Assembly (NCBI GenBank): GCA_947174805.1
Contig: CAMWKH010000029.1
Location: forward strand, 1 to 39,685
DNA from: an uncultured Roseburia sp.
Lineage (GTDB): Bacteria > Bacillota > Clostridia > Lachnospirales > Lachnospiraceae
DNA length: 39,685 bases
Direction of reading: 5' to 3'
Shown: in pieces, positions 8,876-16,647 of the stretch
Numbering within the stretch: position 1 is the first letter of the stretch
Layout of the letters: every line of letters begins with the position of its first letter
Position numbers and translations under genes: made by a program
The notes under the pieces: generated by a model
The model's database searches: none
The model's input: only the letters and a program-made list of their open reading frames with translations
Told to the model about the DNA's origin: nothing

Positions 8876-10071
8876 AAGATATGAAAACCGTGGAATTAAG
8901 AAACTGTGGCGCGAAGGAGTTTATTGAGAGATTACAGGGAAGAAAAGTTATATGTTTTGGCGCCGGAAGCATGTTGATTGAGGCGGATTACGAGGTGCTG
9001 AAAATTGATCATCTGGAAGAGCACATTGCCTTTTTTATTGACAATGACACAAATAAACATGGATTAAAATATAAATACCGGGGTTATGAGTATGACATTA
9101 AGAGCGTTGATGCGCTGAATGGCATAGACGTAAAGGATTATGTGCTTTTGATTACATGTGCAGTTTATGTTGAGATTTATAAACAGCTTCGGGATATACC
9201 GGCAGCCGGAGGACTTGAATGCTATATGTACAATGTGGTGTGCAGCTATCCAGAACTTGATGTCAATCAATTTTTTACAAAAGAAATAGAAAAACACCCT
9301 TATAAAGATTGGAAAGCGGTATTAAAAAGCCTGAACTTAAAAGATAAGCATAAGGGGGAGAGATGTTTTGTCATCGGCAATGGGCCCAGCCTGACAGTGA
9401 AAGATTTAGACTTGTTAAAGGATGAAGTGACCTTTGCGGTAAACAGGATTTTCAAATTGTTTGACGAAACAGTGTGGAGGCCCACATATTACTTTTGCAT
9501 AGATTATCTTTTGTATGGGCTTGATTATAAAGAGATAAATAATGTAGAAGCCAAGCTGCGCTTTATCCCGATTCAAAGAGCTCTTGCGGCAGGTGCAGTA
9601 TTTGATGAGATTACATATTATAACAGGGAAATTAACTGTGTCACCATAAAGGAAGGGGAAATCGTCAGAGGGAAAGAGTTTGAATTTTCCGATGATTTTG
9701 AAAAAGTTGCATACGGGGGGCAGACCGTTTTGTATGACACCCTGCAGATAGCTGCTTATATGGGATTTTCTGAGATTTATCTGATTGGAGTGGACTGTGA
9801 TTTTAAACAGGAAGTTTTGGAAGATGGTACAGTTATAGAAAATAACAGTAAAAAGGAACACTTTAATGAGAAGTATGATGAAGGGTTTGATAAAGCGGTT
9901 GCAGTGGTAGCTCCGGTGTACGCCTTGATTGCCGCCTTTCAGAAGGCGAAGGAGAAGTGTGAGGAAAAGGGAATTGTTATAAAAAATGCCACCAGAGGCG
10001 GGAAACTTGAGGTGTTTGAACGGGTTTCACTGGAAGATGTGCTGGCAGATGAAATGAAGGAGAACATGTAA
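8851..10071 (+). CDS. DUF115 / MptE-like protein, candidate glycosyltransferase
   Basis: A 406-residue protein. An N-terminal Rossmann-like region starts at KVICFGAGSM, and the C-terminal half carries the DUF115 (6-hydroxymethylpterin pyrophosphokinase MptE-like) signature CFVIGNGPSLTVKDLDLL and GFSEIYLIGVDCD. The same domain forms the core of Maf proteins, which attach nonulosonic acids to flagellin. The gene overlaps the methyltransferase by 25 bases, with AAGGAG before the ATG at 8851. A second ATG at 8881 fits the length of its paralogue at 14953-16143 better but has no clear ribosome site. Sequence similarity to that paralogue is obvious over the whole length (for example HIAFFIDNDTNKHGLK against HIAFLVDNDTNKQGLK). 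A glycosyltransferase role is inferred. Confidence 0.8.
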   Translation: MDVYHGTVKDMKTVELRNCGAKEFIERLQGRKVICFGAGSMLIEADYEVLKIDHLEEHIAFFIDNDTNKHGLKYKYRGYEYDIKSVDALNGIDVKDYVLLITCAVYVEIYKQLRDIPAAGGLECYMYNVVCSYPELDVNQFFTKEIEKHPYKDWKAVLKSLNLKDKHKGERCFVIGNGPSLTVKDLDLLKDEVTFAVNRIFKLFDETVWRPTYYFCIDYLLYGLDYKEINNVEAKLRFIPIQRALAAGAVFDEITYYNREINCVTIKEGEIVRGKEFEFSDDFEKVAYGGQTVLYDTLQIAAYMGFSEIYLIGVDCDFKQEVLEDGTVIENNSKKEHFNEKYDEGFDKAVAVVAPVYALIAAFQKAKEKCEEKGIVIKNATRGGKLEVFERVSLEDVLADEMKENM

Positions 10072-10072
10072 T

Positions 10073-10945
10073 ATGGAATGTAGAATATGTGGAAATAAGG
10101 ACTCTCAGGTAGTATATAAAGGCCGTATCCGGGACGGGGCTTTTGGAAACTATACTAACCATGACGTAGAAATGCATCAGTGCCAAAAATGCGGTGCGAT
10201 ATATCATGAATGCAGCAGAGATAAAGAGTTTTATGAAAGCAGCGAATACCGGGAAAAGATGGGGCAGAAAACGGATGATTATGCGGTACTCCACGATAAG
10301 GAAGTGCTGGATAAACTGAACTATACAGGGACAGATATTTTCAGGGATAAGACTGTTGCAGATGTGGGCTGCGGAGGTGGAAGTTTCCTGGATTTTGTTT
10401 CAGGTGCGGCTTCACAGGTGGTAGGGATAGAGCCTACCCAGGCATTTAGGGAAAAACTTTCTGAAAAAGGATACCATATGTATACATATGTGGGAGATGC
10501 ACTGAAGGATTATGAGGGCAAAGTGGATGTTGTCACTTCCTTTGATGTGATTGAACATGTGGAAAATCCCCGCATATTCATGGAGGAATGTTTTCAGCTA
10601 TGCTCAAAAGGGGGCAGGGTGATAGTTGGCACCCCTACCGAGCATCCCATTATGCGGATGGCATTGGGAGAAGAGTACGACAGCTTTCTCTTTTCCACTC
10701 AGCATCTGTGGGTTTTGAACAAAGAGAGCTTGGAACTTTCCGCAAAACTTGCAGGTTTTCGGAACATTGAAGTGAAATATAAACAGCGGTATGGCCTGGG
10801 CAACCTTGTCTCCTGGCTGAAAAATAAAAAACCAATGGGAAACGTGTCATATCCATATATATCTGAAAGCGTGAACAAAAACTGGATGTTAAACAGTGAA
10901 GAGTGCGGTTTGGCGGATTATATTGTGGTATATGCAGAAAAATAA
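10073..10945 (+). CDS. SAM-dependent methyltransferase with N-terminal zinc-ribbon-like motif
   Basis: A 290-residue protein. The N-terminus has paired cysteines (CRICG and CQKCG), as in the zinc-ribbon that precedes many sugar C- or O-methyltransferases. The SAM core follows: VADVGCGGGSFLDF, VVGIEPT, VTSFDVIEHV and GGRVIVGTPTE. It starts one base after the DUF115 stop with GAAGGAGAACATG overlapping the end of that gene, so they form one unit. Sugar nucleotides or CMP-linked keto sugars from the neighbouring module are plausible substrates; this is inference from position. Confidence 0.8.
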   Translation: MECRICGNKDSQVVYKGRIRDGAFGNYTNHDVEMHQCQKCGAIYHECSRDKEFYESSEYREKMGQKTDDYAVLHDKEVLDKLNYTGTDIFRDKTVADVGCGGGSFLDFVSGAASQVVGIEPTQAFREKLSEKGYHMYTYVGDALKDYEGKVDVVTSFDVIEHVENPRIFMEECFQLCSKGGRVIVGTPTEHPIMRMALGEEYDSFLFSTQHLWVLNKESLELSAKLAGFRNIEVKYKQRYGLGNLVSWLKNKKPMGNVSYPYISESVNKNWMLNSEECGLADYIVVYAEK

Positions 10946-10982
10946 CAGATGCGGCGGCGATTTAAGAAGGGAGGTTCTATAA

Positions 10983-12005
10983 ATGAAATCATTGCAGGTT
11001 TTGGACTGTACATTGCGGGATGGCGCACAGGCAAATGGAGCGAATTTTGGAAAAAACGCAATAAAAGATATTATAGATAATCTGTCCGCAGCAAAGATGG
11101 ATATTATTGAGTGCGGATTTTTAAAAGAGTGTGAGTATGAAGAGGGAAAGACGTATTATCCCCAGCCCAGCTGTGCAAAGCCGTATATCCCTGCTTCAAA
11201 AGGCAGTTCCATTTATGCGGCATTAATGGATTTTGGCAGATATGATGTTGACAGCTTAGAGGAAAATGATGGAACAACTTTCGATTTAATACGAATCAGC
11301 TTTTTTGAAAAGGATGTGCCCAATGTAGAGCCTTTTATTAAGAAAGTAAAGGATAAAGGCTATAAGGTTTCCATCCAGCCCATGGACACTTTTTCCTATG
11401 AGGAAAAGAATATTTTACAAATTATCGAAGTGGCAAACAGGCTGCACCCGGAAGCACTGTCCATGGTGGACACGTATTCCCTGGCAACAAAGGATGATAT
11501 TGCAAGGGTATATAAGATATACGAAGAACATTTGTCTAAGGATATTAAAATTGGTTTTCATTCCCATAACAACCAGCTGAATTCTTTTGCCTTGGCAGAG
11601 TTTTTCCTGGAGCAGATTGTACCGGAGCGGTCCGTTATTGTGGACGCCTCTTTATATGGTATGGGAAGAGGGGGCGGAAACTTAAATACGGAGTTATTTG
11701 CGGAATACTTAAACCGCAGAGGGATAAAGTCATATGACATGAAACCCATATTGGATATGATAGATGTCTACCTCACAGAGTTTAAAAAACATTACGAATG
11801 GGGTTATTCCATGGCCATGATGTATGCAGGCATTTATGGAGTTCATGTATTTACCACGGCGTACCTGGAAAATAAGCCGGGGGTGACAAGTTATGATTTA
11901 AAGTGCATGTTTGAAATGCTGGATGAACATAAAAAGAAAAGATATGATTATGATTATCTGGATGAAATTTATGAAGCATATATGAAAAGAAAGAATGGTG
12001 GATGA
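10983..12005 (+). CDS. HMGL/DmpG-like aldolase
   Basis: A 340-residue TIM-barrel enzyme of the HMG-CoA lyase / 4-hydroxy-2-oxovalerate aldolase superfamily. The N-terminal metal-binding motif LDCTLRDGAQANG and the downstream GFHSHNNQ (the HxH metal ligands) are both present, as is the barrel strand motif IIECGF. Family members join or cleave pyruvate (or acyl-CoA) units and carbonyl compounds. Here it is encoded directly upstream of a CMP-sugar synthetase, a split transketolase and a KdsC-like phosphatase, and its stop overlaps the next start (ATGA). A sugar-forming aldol step that builds a 2-keto acid is the natural reading. No CoA-dependent or catabolic partner genes are present. Confidence 0.85.
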   Translation: MKSLQVLDCTLRDGAQANGANFGKNAIKDIIDNLSAAKMDIIECGFLKECEYEEGKTYYPQPSCAKPYIPASKGSSIYAALMDFGRYDVDSLEENDGTTFDLIRISFFEKDVPNVEPFIKKVKDKGYKVSIQPMDTFSYEEKNILQIIEVANRLHPEALSMVDTYSLATKDDIARVYKIYEEHLSKDIKIGFHSHNNQLNSFALAEFFLEQIVPERSVIVDASLYGMGRGGGNLNTELFAEYLNRRGIKSYDMKPILDMIDVYLTEFKKHYEWGYSMAMMYAGIYGVHVFTTAYLENKPGVTSYDLKCMFEMLDEHKKKRYDYDYLDEIYEAYMKRKNGG

Positions 12006-12664
12006 AAGTGGGCAAAAGGACGGTAGGGATTATTCCCATCAAAATGCACAATACGAGACTGCCGGGAAAGAATATAAAACCATTAGGCGAGGGAAAGGTT
12101 TTGTGCCAATATCTGTTTGAGACTCTTTCCCATGTGAAACAAATTGATGAGATATATGTGTACTGCAGTGATGAGGGCATACAAAATTATATGCCCCAGG
12201 GTCTCCGCTTCCTGAAGCGGCCGGAGTGGCTGGATGGGGATACTGTAAAATCCAAGGATATTCTTCATGAGTTTATTAGGGAAGTTGAAGCGGATATCTA
12301 TGCTTTGATGCATGTGACACAGCCTTTTTTGACAGCAGGCCATATTGATGAAGTGGTGGAAAAAGTAAAGACGGATGTGTATGATTCCGGGTTTGTTGCC
12401 AGGGAGATCAAAGAGTTTGCCTGGTATGGCGGCCAGCCTGTAAATTACTCCTTAAAGGACGTGGTACGGACACAGGAATTGCAGCCGGTTTATGTCGAGG
12501 GCGAACTTTTTGTTTTTGAGAAAGAGGTGTTTACTGTTTTAGGCCGCAGGATTGGAGAACATCCCTATATTCAGCCTGTGACATGGGAGGAGAGCATCTG
12601 CATAGATGATGAGGAGGATTTCCGCATGGCACAGGCTGCTTTAAAACTTCATCGAATGGATTAA
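12002..12664 (+). CDS. Acylneuraminate cytidylyltransferase family protein (NeuA/KdsB-like)
   Basis: A 220-residue protein with the N-terminal CTP-binding signature VGIIPIKMHNTRLPGKNIKP, the general form of CMP-sialic acid and CMP-Kdo synthetases. HVTQPFLTAGHIDEV corresponds to the conserved L(Q)PTSP strand, and a C-terminal IDDEEDF supplies acidic residues. The gene overlaps the aldolase stop by four bases. This enzyme should activate a 2-keto-3-deoxy or related ulosonic sugar with CMP. It is distinct from the LegF-like synthetase at 26655-27410, so the locus has two CMP-sugar pathways. Confidence 0.85.
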   Translation: MKVGKRTVGIIPIKMHNTRLPGKNIKPLGEGKVLCQYLFETLSHVKQIDEIYVYCSDEGIQNYMPQGLRFLKRPEWLDGDTVKSKDILHEFIREVEADIYALMHVTQPFLTAGHIDEVVEKVKTDVYDSGFVAREIKEFAWYGGQPVNYSLKDVVRTQELQPVYVEGELFVFEKEVFTVLGRRIGEHPYIQPVTWEESICIDDEEDFRMAQAALKLHRMD

Positions 12665-12687
12665 CGGGTGCAAAGGGGGCGTAAAAC

Positions 12688-13521
12688 ATGAAGACGACAG
12701 GCACAATAGATTTTGACAGTCTGCGGAGGATTGCGCATGACAACAGAAAAAAAATTCTCGATATGGTTTATTCTGGCGGTTCCGGCCATATTGGAGGCGC
12801 ACTATCAGCAGTTGATGTTATTACATATCTGGGGGAGTGTGTGATTGATTATGACAGCGGGGAGAGGGATAAGTTTCTCTTGTCCAAAGGACATGCCGTA
12901 CCGGCTCTCTATGCGGAACTCCATCATTTAGGGTATATAGAGGACGGGGAACTGCAGACATTTCGGAAAATCAACTCAAGGCTTCAGGGGCATACCAATT
13001 TGCATCATATGCCATTGACGGATATTACCACCGGTTTGCTGGGGCAGGGTCTCTCCTACGGCGTTGGTATGGCTTTTGCAAAGAAATTAAAAAACAGCAG
13101 AGACCATGTTTTCGTCATGATAGGGGACGGAGAAATGCATGAGGGGCAGATTTGGGAAGCCTTGATGCAGGCAGGTCATTATAAACTGGATAATCTGATT
13201 CTAATTATTGACCGTAACGGACTGTGTTCTCATCAGCCTGTGGAAAATGTGATAAGTATAGAACCGCTGAGAACACGATTGGAAGCTTTTGGATGGAATG
13301 TAAAGGAAATTAACGGTCACAGCATGGAGGAAATCCATTCCTGCGTGTCCGGATTAAATTCCCAATTTGGAAAACCTAAGTGTATTATTTCTCATACGGT
13401 AAAAGGAAAGGGAATCAGTTTTATGGAGAATAACGGAAAGTGGCACAGAAACGTTCCCAATGAGGAGGAATATAAAGCCGCATGTGAAGAACTGAGATTG
13501 TCCGGGGAGGAAACAATATGA
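12688..13521 (+). CDS. Transketolase, N-terminal (TPP-binding) subunit
   Basis: A 277-residue protein equal to the first half of transketolase. The thiamine diphosphate and metal motif is GDGEMHEGQIWEA followed by IDRNG, and SGGSGHIGGALS and SKGHAVPALYAEL are conserved substrate-channel segments. Split transketolases usually act with a separate C-terminal subunit, which follows at once with a four-base overlap (ATGA). Its place between a CMP-sugar synthetase and a KdsC-like phosphatase argues for two-carbon transfer in the synthesis of a special sugar, not general pentose metabolism. Confidence 0.9.
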   Translation: MKTTGTIDFDSLRRIAHDNRKKILDMVYSGGSGHIGGALSAVDVITYLGECVIDYDSGERDKFLLSKGHAVPALYAELHHLGYIEDGELQTFRKINSRLQGHTNLHHMPLTDITTGLLGQGLSYGVGMAFAKKLKNSRDHVFVMIGDGEMHEGQIWEALMQAGHYKLDNLILIIDRNGLCSHQPVENVISIEPLRTRLEAFGWNVKEINGHSMEEIHSCVSGLNSQFGKPKCIISHTVKGKGISFMENNGKWHRNVPNEEEYKAACEELRLSGEETI

Positions 13522-14447
13522 AGCATTATCCATACAGCGTTCCGAAGGATGTAATAGGGCATAAACTGATAGAGATAGCCAGGGATAACCAAAATATCGT
13601 GGTGTTGTCCAGTGATGTATCAGTCTCTACTAATGTTGAAATGTTTCGCAAAGAATATCCGGAACGCTTTTTTGAACTGGGAATTGCGGAGCAAAGCACA
13701 ATGAGCATTGCCGGTGGTTTCGCATCGGAAGGCTTTGTGCCTGTATATGTTGCACTGGCTATATTTTCAAATGGGATGACTTGGGCCCAGACGCGCCAGG
13801 TGTGCAATGCAGGTTTGAATGTTAAGATCATCGGGACCCATGCCGGGGTGGATGACGGCCAGGACGGTTCCGGGCATCACGCCACGGAAGACATTGCAAT
13901 ATCCAGGGTATTACCTGGAATGACGGTTTTATCTCCGTCAGATAAATACGAAGTTGCCGCGGCTATAGAGGCCATGGTTCACCATGCAGGTCCTGTATAT
14001 ATGAGGGTTGCCAGAGAAGAACAGCCAGTGATCCACAGCGAAAACTGTACATTTCCTATAGGAAAGGCGGAGGTGCTAAAAGACACAGGAGATGACTTTG
14101 CAGTAGTGTTTGAGGGGTCTGCACTAAAACAGGCGCTGGAAGGCTTTGAGCTGGCTTGTTCCAGAGGGAAAAAAGGAAAGCTGGTTTCTGTGAGGACAAT
14201 CAAACCTATCGATAGGGAATGTATCCATGAACTGGCAGATTCTGTTGACACCATTGTGGTCGTGGAGAACCATTCTGTCTTAGGAGGATTATACAGTACC
14301 ATTTGTGAAAGCCTGGCCGGAAAAAAGGCCAGGGCGGTAATAAAATCTGTGGGATTTTTGGATAAGTTTGCAGAGTCTGGATCTTCAAAAGATATTAAAG
14401 AAAAATATGGATTGAGTGCAGAACAGGTTGTAAAGGCTATGGAATAA
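13518..14447 (+). CDS. Transketolase, C-terminal subunit
   Basis: A 309-residue protein equal to the second half of transketolase. It has the pyrimidine-binding domain with the catalytic Glu in FELGIAEQSTMS, the loop GSGHHATEDIAI, and the C-terminal domain (IVVVENHSVLGGLY). The start overlaps the stop of the N-terminal subunit, with GGGGAGG upstream, so the subunits should be made in equal amounts. Both halves are complete, which supports a working enzyme dedicated to this operon. Confidence 0.9.
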   Translation: MKHYPYSVPKDVIGHKLIEIARDNQNIVVLSSDVSVSTNVEMFRKEYPERFFELGIAEQSTMSIAGGFASEGFVPVYVALAIFSNGMTWAQTRQVCNAGLNVKIIGTHAGVDDGQDGSGHHATEDIAISRVLPGMTVLSPSDKYEVAAAIEAMVHHAGPVYMRVAREEQPVIHSENCTFPIGKAEVLKDTGDDFAVVFEGSALKQALEGFELACSRGKKGKLVSVRTIKPIDRECIHELADSVDTIVVVENHSVLGGLYSTICESLAGKKARAVIKSVGFLDKFAESGSSKDIKEKYGLSAEQVVKAME

Positions 14448-14465
14448 ATGAGGCGTGCATAGAGA

Positions 14466-14963
14466 ATGAAAGTAAAATATTTTGTAATGGATGTGGACGG
14501 AACCTTGACGGACGGAAAAATTTATATGGGCGCAGAGGGGGAAATGTTCAAGGCATTTGATATTAAAGACGGCTGTGGAATCCATAACTTACTTATTCCT
14601 TCCGGGGTTACTCCGGTAATTATTACAGGGAGAAGTTCCCGGATTTTGGAAAACCGCTGCAGGGAACTGGGAATTTCGGAAGTGTACCAGGGAGTGGAGA
14701 ATAAAACAGAAAAACTGGAGGAGCTTCTTTCGAAAGCCAGGTGCAAATACGATCATGTGGCATATATCGGAGATGACATCAATGACCTGCCCTGTATGGA
14801 AGTGATAAAAGGCGCAGGGGGGCTTGTGGGCTGTCCCACTGATGCAGCAAAAGAGGTAAAAGCAATTGCAGACTTTATAAGCGTCAGATGCGGAGGAAGC
14901 GGGGCGGTTCGGGAATTTATAGAGTGGATATTGGAGCACCAGGAGGGAACGTATGAATTTTAA
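14466..14963 (+). CDS. KdsC-like HAD phosphatase
   Basis: A 165-residue C0-type HAD hydrolase without a cap domain. The nucleophile motif is DVDGTLTDGKIYM (D9 and D11), motif II is ITGRSS, and the metal-binding motif IV is YIGDDINDLP. This matches KdsC, the Kdo-8-phosphate phosphatase, and the phosphatases of nonulosonic acid synthesis, both in length and in motifs. It probably removes phosphate from the ulosonic product before CMP activation by the 12002-12664 enzyme. It overlaps the next DUF115 gene by eleven bases. Confidence 0.88.
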   Translation: MKVKYFVMDVDGTLTDGKIYMGAEGEMFKAFDIKDGCGIHNLLIPSGVTPVIITGRSSRILENRCRELGISEVYQGVENKTEKLEELLSKARCKYDHVAYIGDDINDLPCMEVIKGAGGLVGCPTDAAKEVKAIADFISVRCGGSGAVREFIEWILEHQEGTYEF

Positions 14964-16143
14964 AGATTGCCCGGTAAATGAGTTTATCCGTGAACTGCAG
15001 GGACGAAAAGTGATATGTTTCGGGGCAGGGGGAACCTTGATAGAGCCGGAAGTAAATACGGATATTAAGAAGATAATTGATTTGGAAAAGCACATTGCAT
15101 TTCTCGTTGACAATGATACAAATAAGCAGGGATTAAAATTTCATTACAGAGACAATGAGTTTGAGATAAAAAGCCCGGCAGTATTAGAAGCAGTGAATGC
15201 GGCAGACTATGTATTGTTGATTACATGTGAGTATTTTGTGGAAATTTATCATCAGTTAAAAGATGTAAAGAATCTTGAGGATATGGACTGCTATCTCCAT
15301 AAGACTGTCTGCAGGGCGGGGGATGTAGATTTAAACCAATTTTTTACAAAAGAAATAGAGAAAGCGCCATACAAAGAATGGCGCAAGATTCTTGCAGATC
15401 TTCATCTGAAAGACAAACATAAAGGGCAGAGATGTTTCTTTATTGGAAACGGGCCGAGCCTTAAAAGCGCAGACCTGGAACTTTTAAAAAATGAAATTTC
15501 TTTTGGCGTAAACGGAATTTACCACATCTTTAATCAGACAAGCTGGCGCCCGACTTACTATATTACCATAGATACGGTGGCTTATCCGGGAATTCATGAA
15601 ATCGTCAGCAGATTGGAGGCAGAGGTTCGCTTTGTGCCCTTTCAAAATGCAGTACTGGCAGGAAAGGTATATGACGAGGTTACCTATTTTAACCAGGAAC
15701 TGGGGGATACACATGTAGAAAACAACCGGATCGTGGAAAATAAACCCTTGACTTTTTCGGAGGATATTGAAAAGGGCATCTGCTGCAGGCACACTGTTTT
15801 GTATGCTGCATTCCAGCTTGCTGTCTATATGGGTTTTTCAGAAATATATTTGCTGGGGCTTGATCATAGTTACAATGGAGGAATTTTGGAAGACGGTACA
15901 AAAGTTGAGCATAAAGGGAACAGTCATTTTTATGAAAGACTCACATCAAAAATAGACGAATCCGCACCTTTTTATTTAGATGCCATGACTTATGCATACC
16001 AAAGAGCCAAGGAAATTTGTGATAAAAAAGGCATTATAGTGAAAAATGCAACCAGGGGAGGACGGTTGGAAGTTTTTGAGAGAGTTGATTTTGAGAAATT
16101 AGTGCAGGAGAAAGAAAATGAAGATATTAATGGTTGTTTATGA
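14953..16143 (+). CDS. DUF115 / MptE-like protein, second copy
   Basis: A 396-residue paralogue of the protein at 8851-10071. It shows the same order of parts: ELQGRKVICFGAGG at the start, HIAFLVDNDTNKQG, FFIGNGPSLKSADLELL for DUF115, GFSEIYLLGLDHSY, and the ending VKNATRGGRLEVFERVDFE. AGGAGG lies six bases before the ATG. Its last codons overlap the start of a degraded radical SAM gene. Two related but clearly diverged copies on either side of the aldolase/transketolase module suggest transferases with different donors or acceptors. Glycosyltransferase function is inferred from the Maf connection. Confidence 0.8.
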   Translation: MNFKDCPVNEFIRELQGRKVICFGAGGTLIEPEVNTDIKKIIDLEKHIAFLVDNDTNKQGLKFHYRDNEFEIKSPAVLEAVNAADYVLLITCEYFVEIYHQLKDVKNLEDMDCYLHKTVCRAGDVDLNQFFTKEIEKAPYKEWRKILADLHLKDKHKGQRCFFIGNGPSLKSADLELLKNEISFGVNGIYHIFNQTSWRPTYYITIDTVAYPGIHEIVSRLEAEVRFVPFQNAVLAGKVYDEVTYFNQELGDTHVENNRIVENKPLTFSEDIEKGICCRHTVLYAAFQLAVYMGFSEIYLLGLDHSYNGGILEDGTKVEHKGNSHFYERLTSKIDESAPFYLDAMTYAYQRAKEICDKKGIIVKNATRGGRLEVFERVDFEKLVQEKENEDINGCL

Positions 16144-16258
16144 TAATGACTCTTATTGCAGCTGGTTTCCTCAGGGCTTGGCTTATCTGGCAAGTGTAGC
16201 CCGGAGGATGAGATTTATGATGCGCAGCGGGAGGATTTCTTTACTATTTAAGAAATGA
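16118..16258 (+). pseudogene. Remnant of a B12-binding radical SAM protein (N-terminus only)
   Basis: An ATG at 16118 with AGGAG upstream starts MKILMVVYDNDSYC, then WFPQGLAYLASVAR. This is the typical start of cobalamin-binding radical SAM proteins (BchE-like). The frame then shifts: the neighbouring frame reads EIYDAQREDFF, which is the expected continuation. No FeS-cluster CxxxCxxC motif or radical SAM core is left. The rest of the gene has been lost and sequence of a methyltransferase follows directly. Intact relatives often act with methyltransferases on sugars or natural products. Confidence 0.65.
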
Positions 16259-16609
16259 GTTTCCGGAAGCAAACCTGGCGGGCATGTTAGATACAGGGGG
16301 GTAATGGTTTTCGGAATATTTAATCCGGAAGATATTGATGTGTTAATTAAATCCCGTAAGGCAGGAAAAAAAGAAGATGTGTGGAAATCGGGCTGGAATT
16401 ATTTTTCTAAGAAAAGTATGGAGGATTATTGTGAAAACCGTAATTTAAAATACCAATGGATTCCATTTCATTTCTGTCTGGATATCGAGAAACACAAGGA
16501 TGCCCCCTTAAGGAGTTGGACGATTGATTTGCCTGAGGGAGAGAAAATGATTGTGAATGGTTTGCAGTTAGTGCATCACTTTTATTTGCTCAAGATAACA
16601 AAACAGTAA
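16240..16609 (+). pseudogene. Remnant of a class I methyltransferase
   Basis: One frame reads LRNEFPEANLAGM, the end of a SAM motif II region, and stops at 16302-16304. After a run of six G (16296-16301) the +1 frame reads MVFGIFNPEDIDVL and continues to a natural C-terminus (LQLVHHFYLLKITKQ, stop at 16607-16609). The central 70 to 90 residues expected between these parts are missing. So there is both an internal deletion and a frame change, and the gene is not functional. It and the radical SAM remnant show that this stretch has lost genes. Confidence 0.7.
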
Positions 16610-16647
16610 ATAGCAGTACAAAATGAAAGCAGAAATGGGAGGAAAAT

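Noticed and set aside
8851-10071. Role of the MptE-like domain in pterin/folate synthesis
   Set aside because: Both copies sit among sugar-activation genes with no folate genes nearby; the same domain is the core of Maf flagellin-modifying proteins. The pterin name reflects remote similarity only.
14589-15113. Long minus-strand open frame (174 codons) opposite the KdsC-like and second DUF115 genes, and many similar antisense frames
   Set aside because: They lie entirely under well-supported plus-strand genes with clear family motifs, have no ribosome sites and no recognisable protein motifs.
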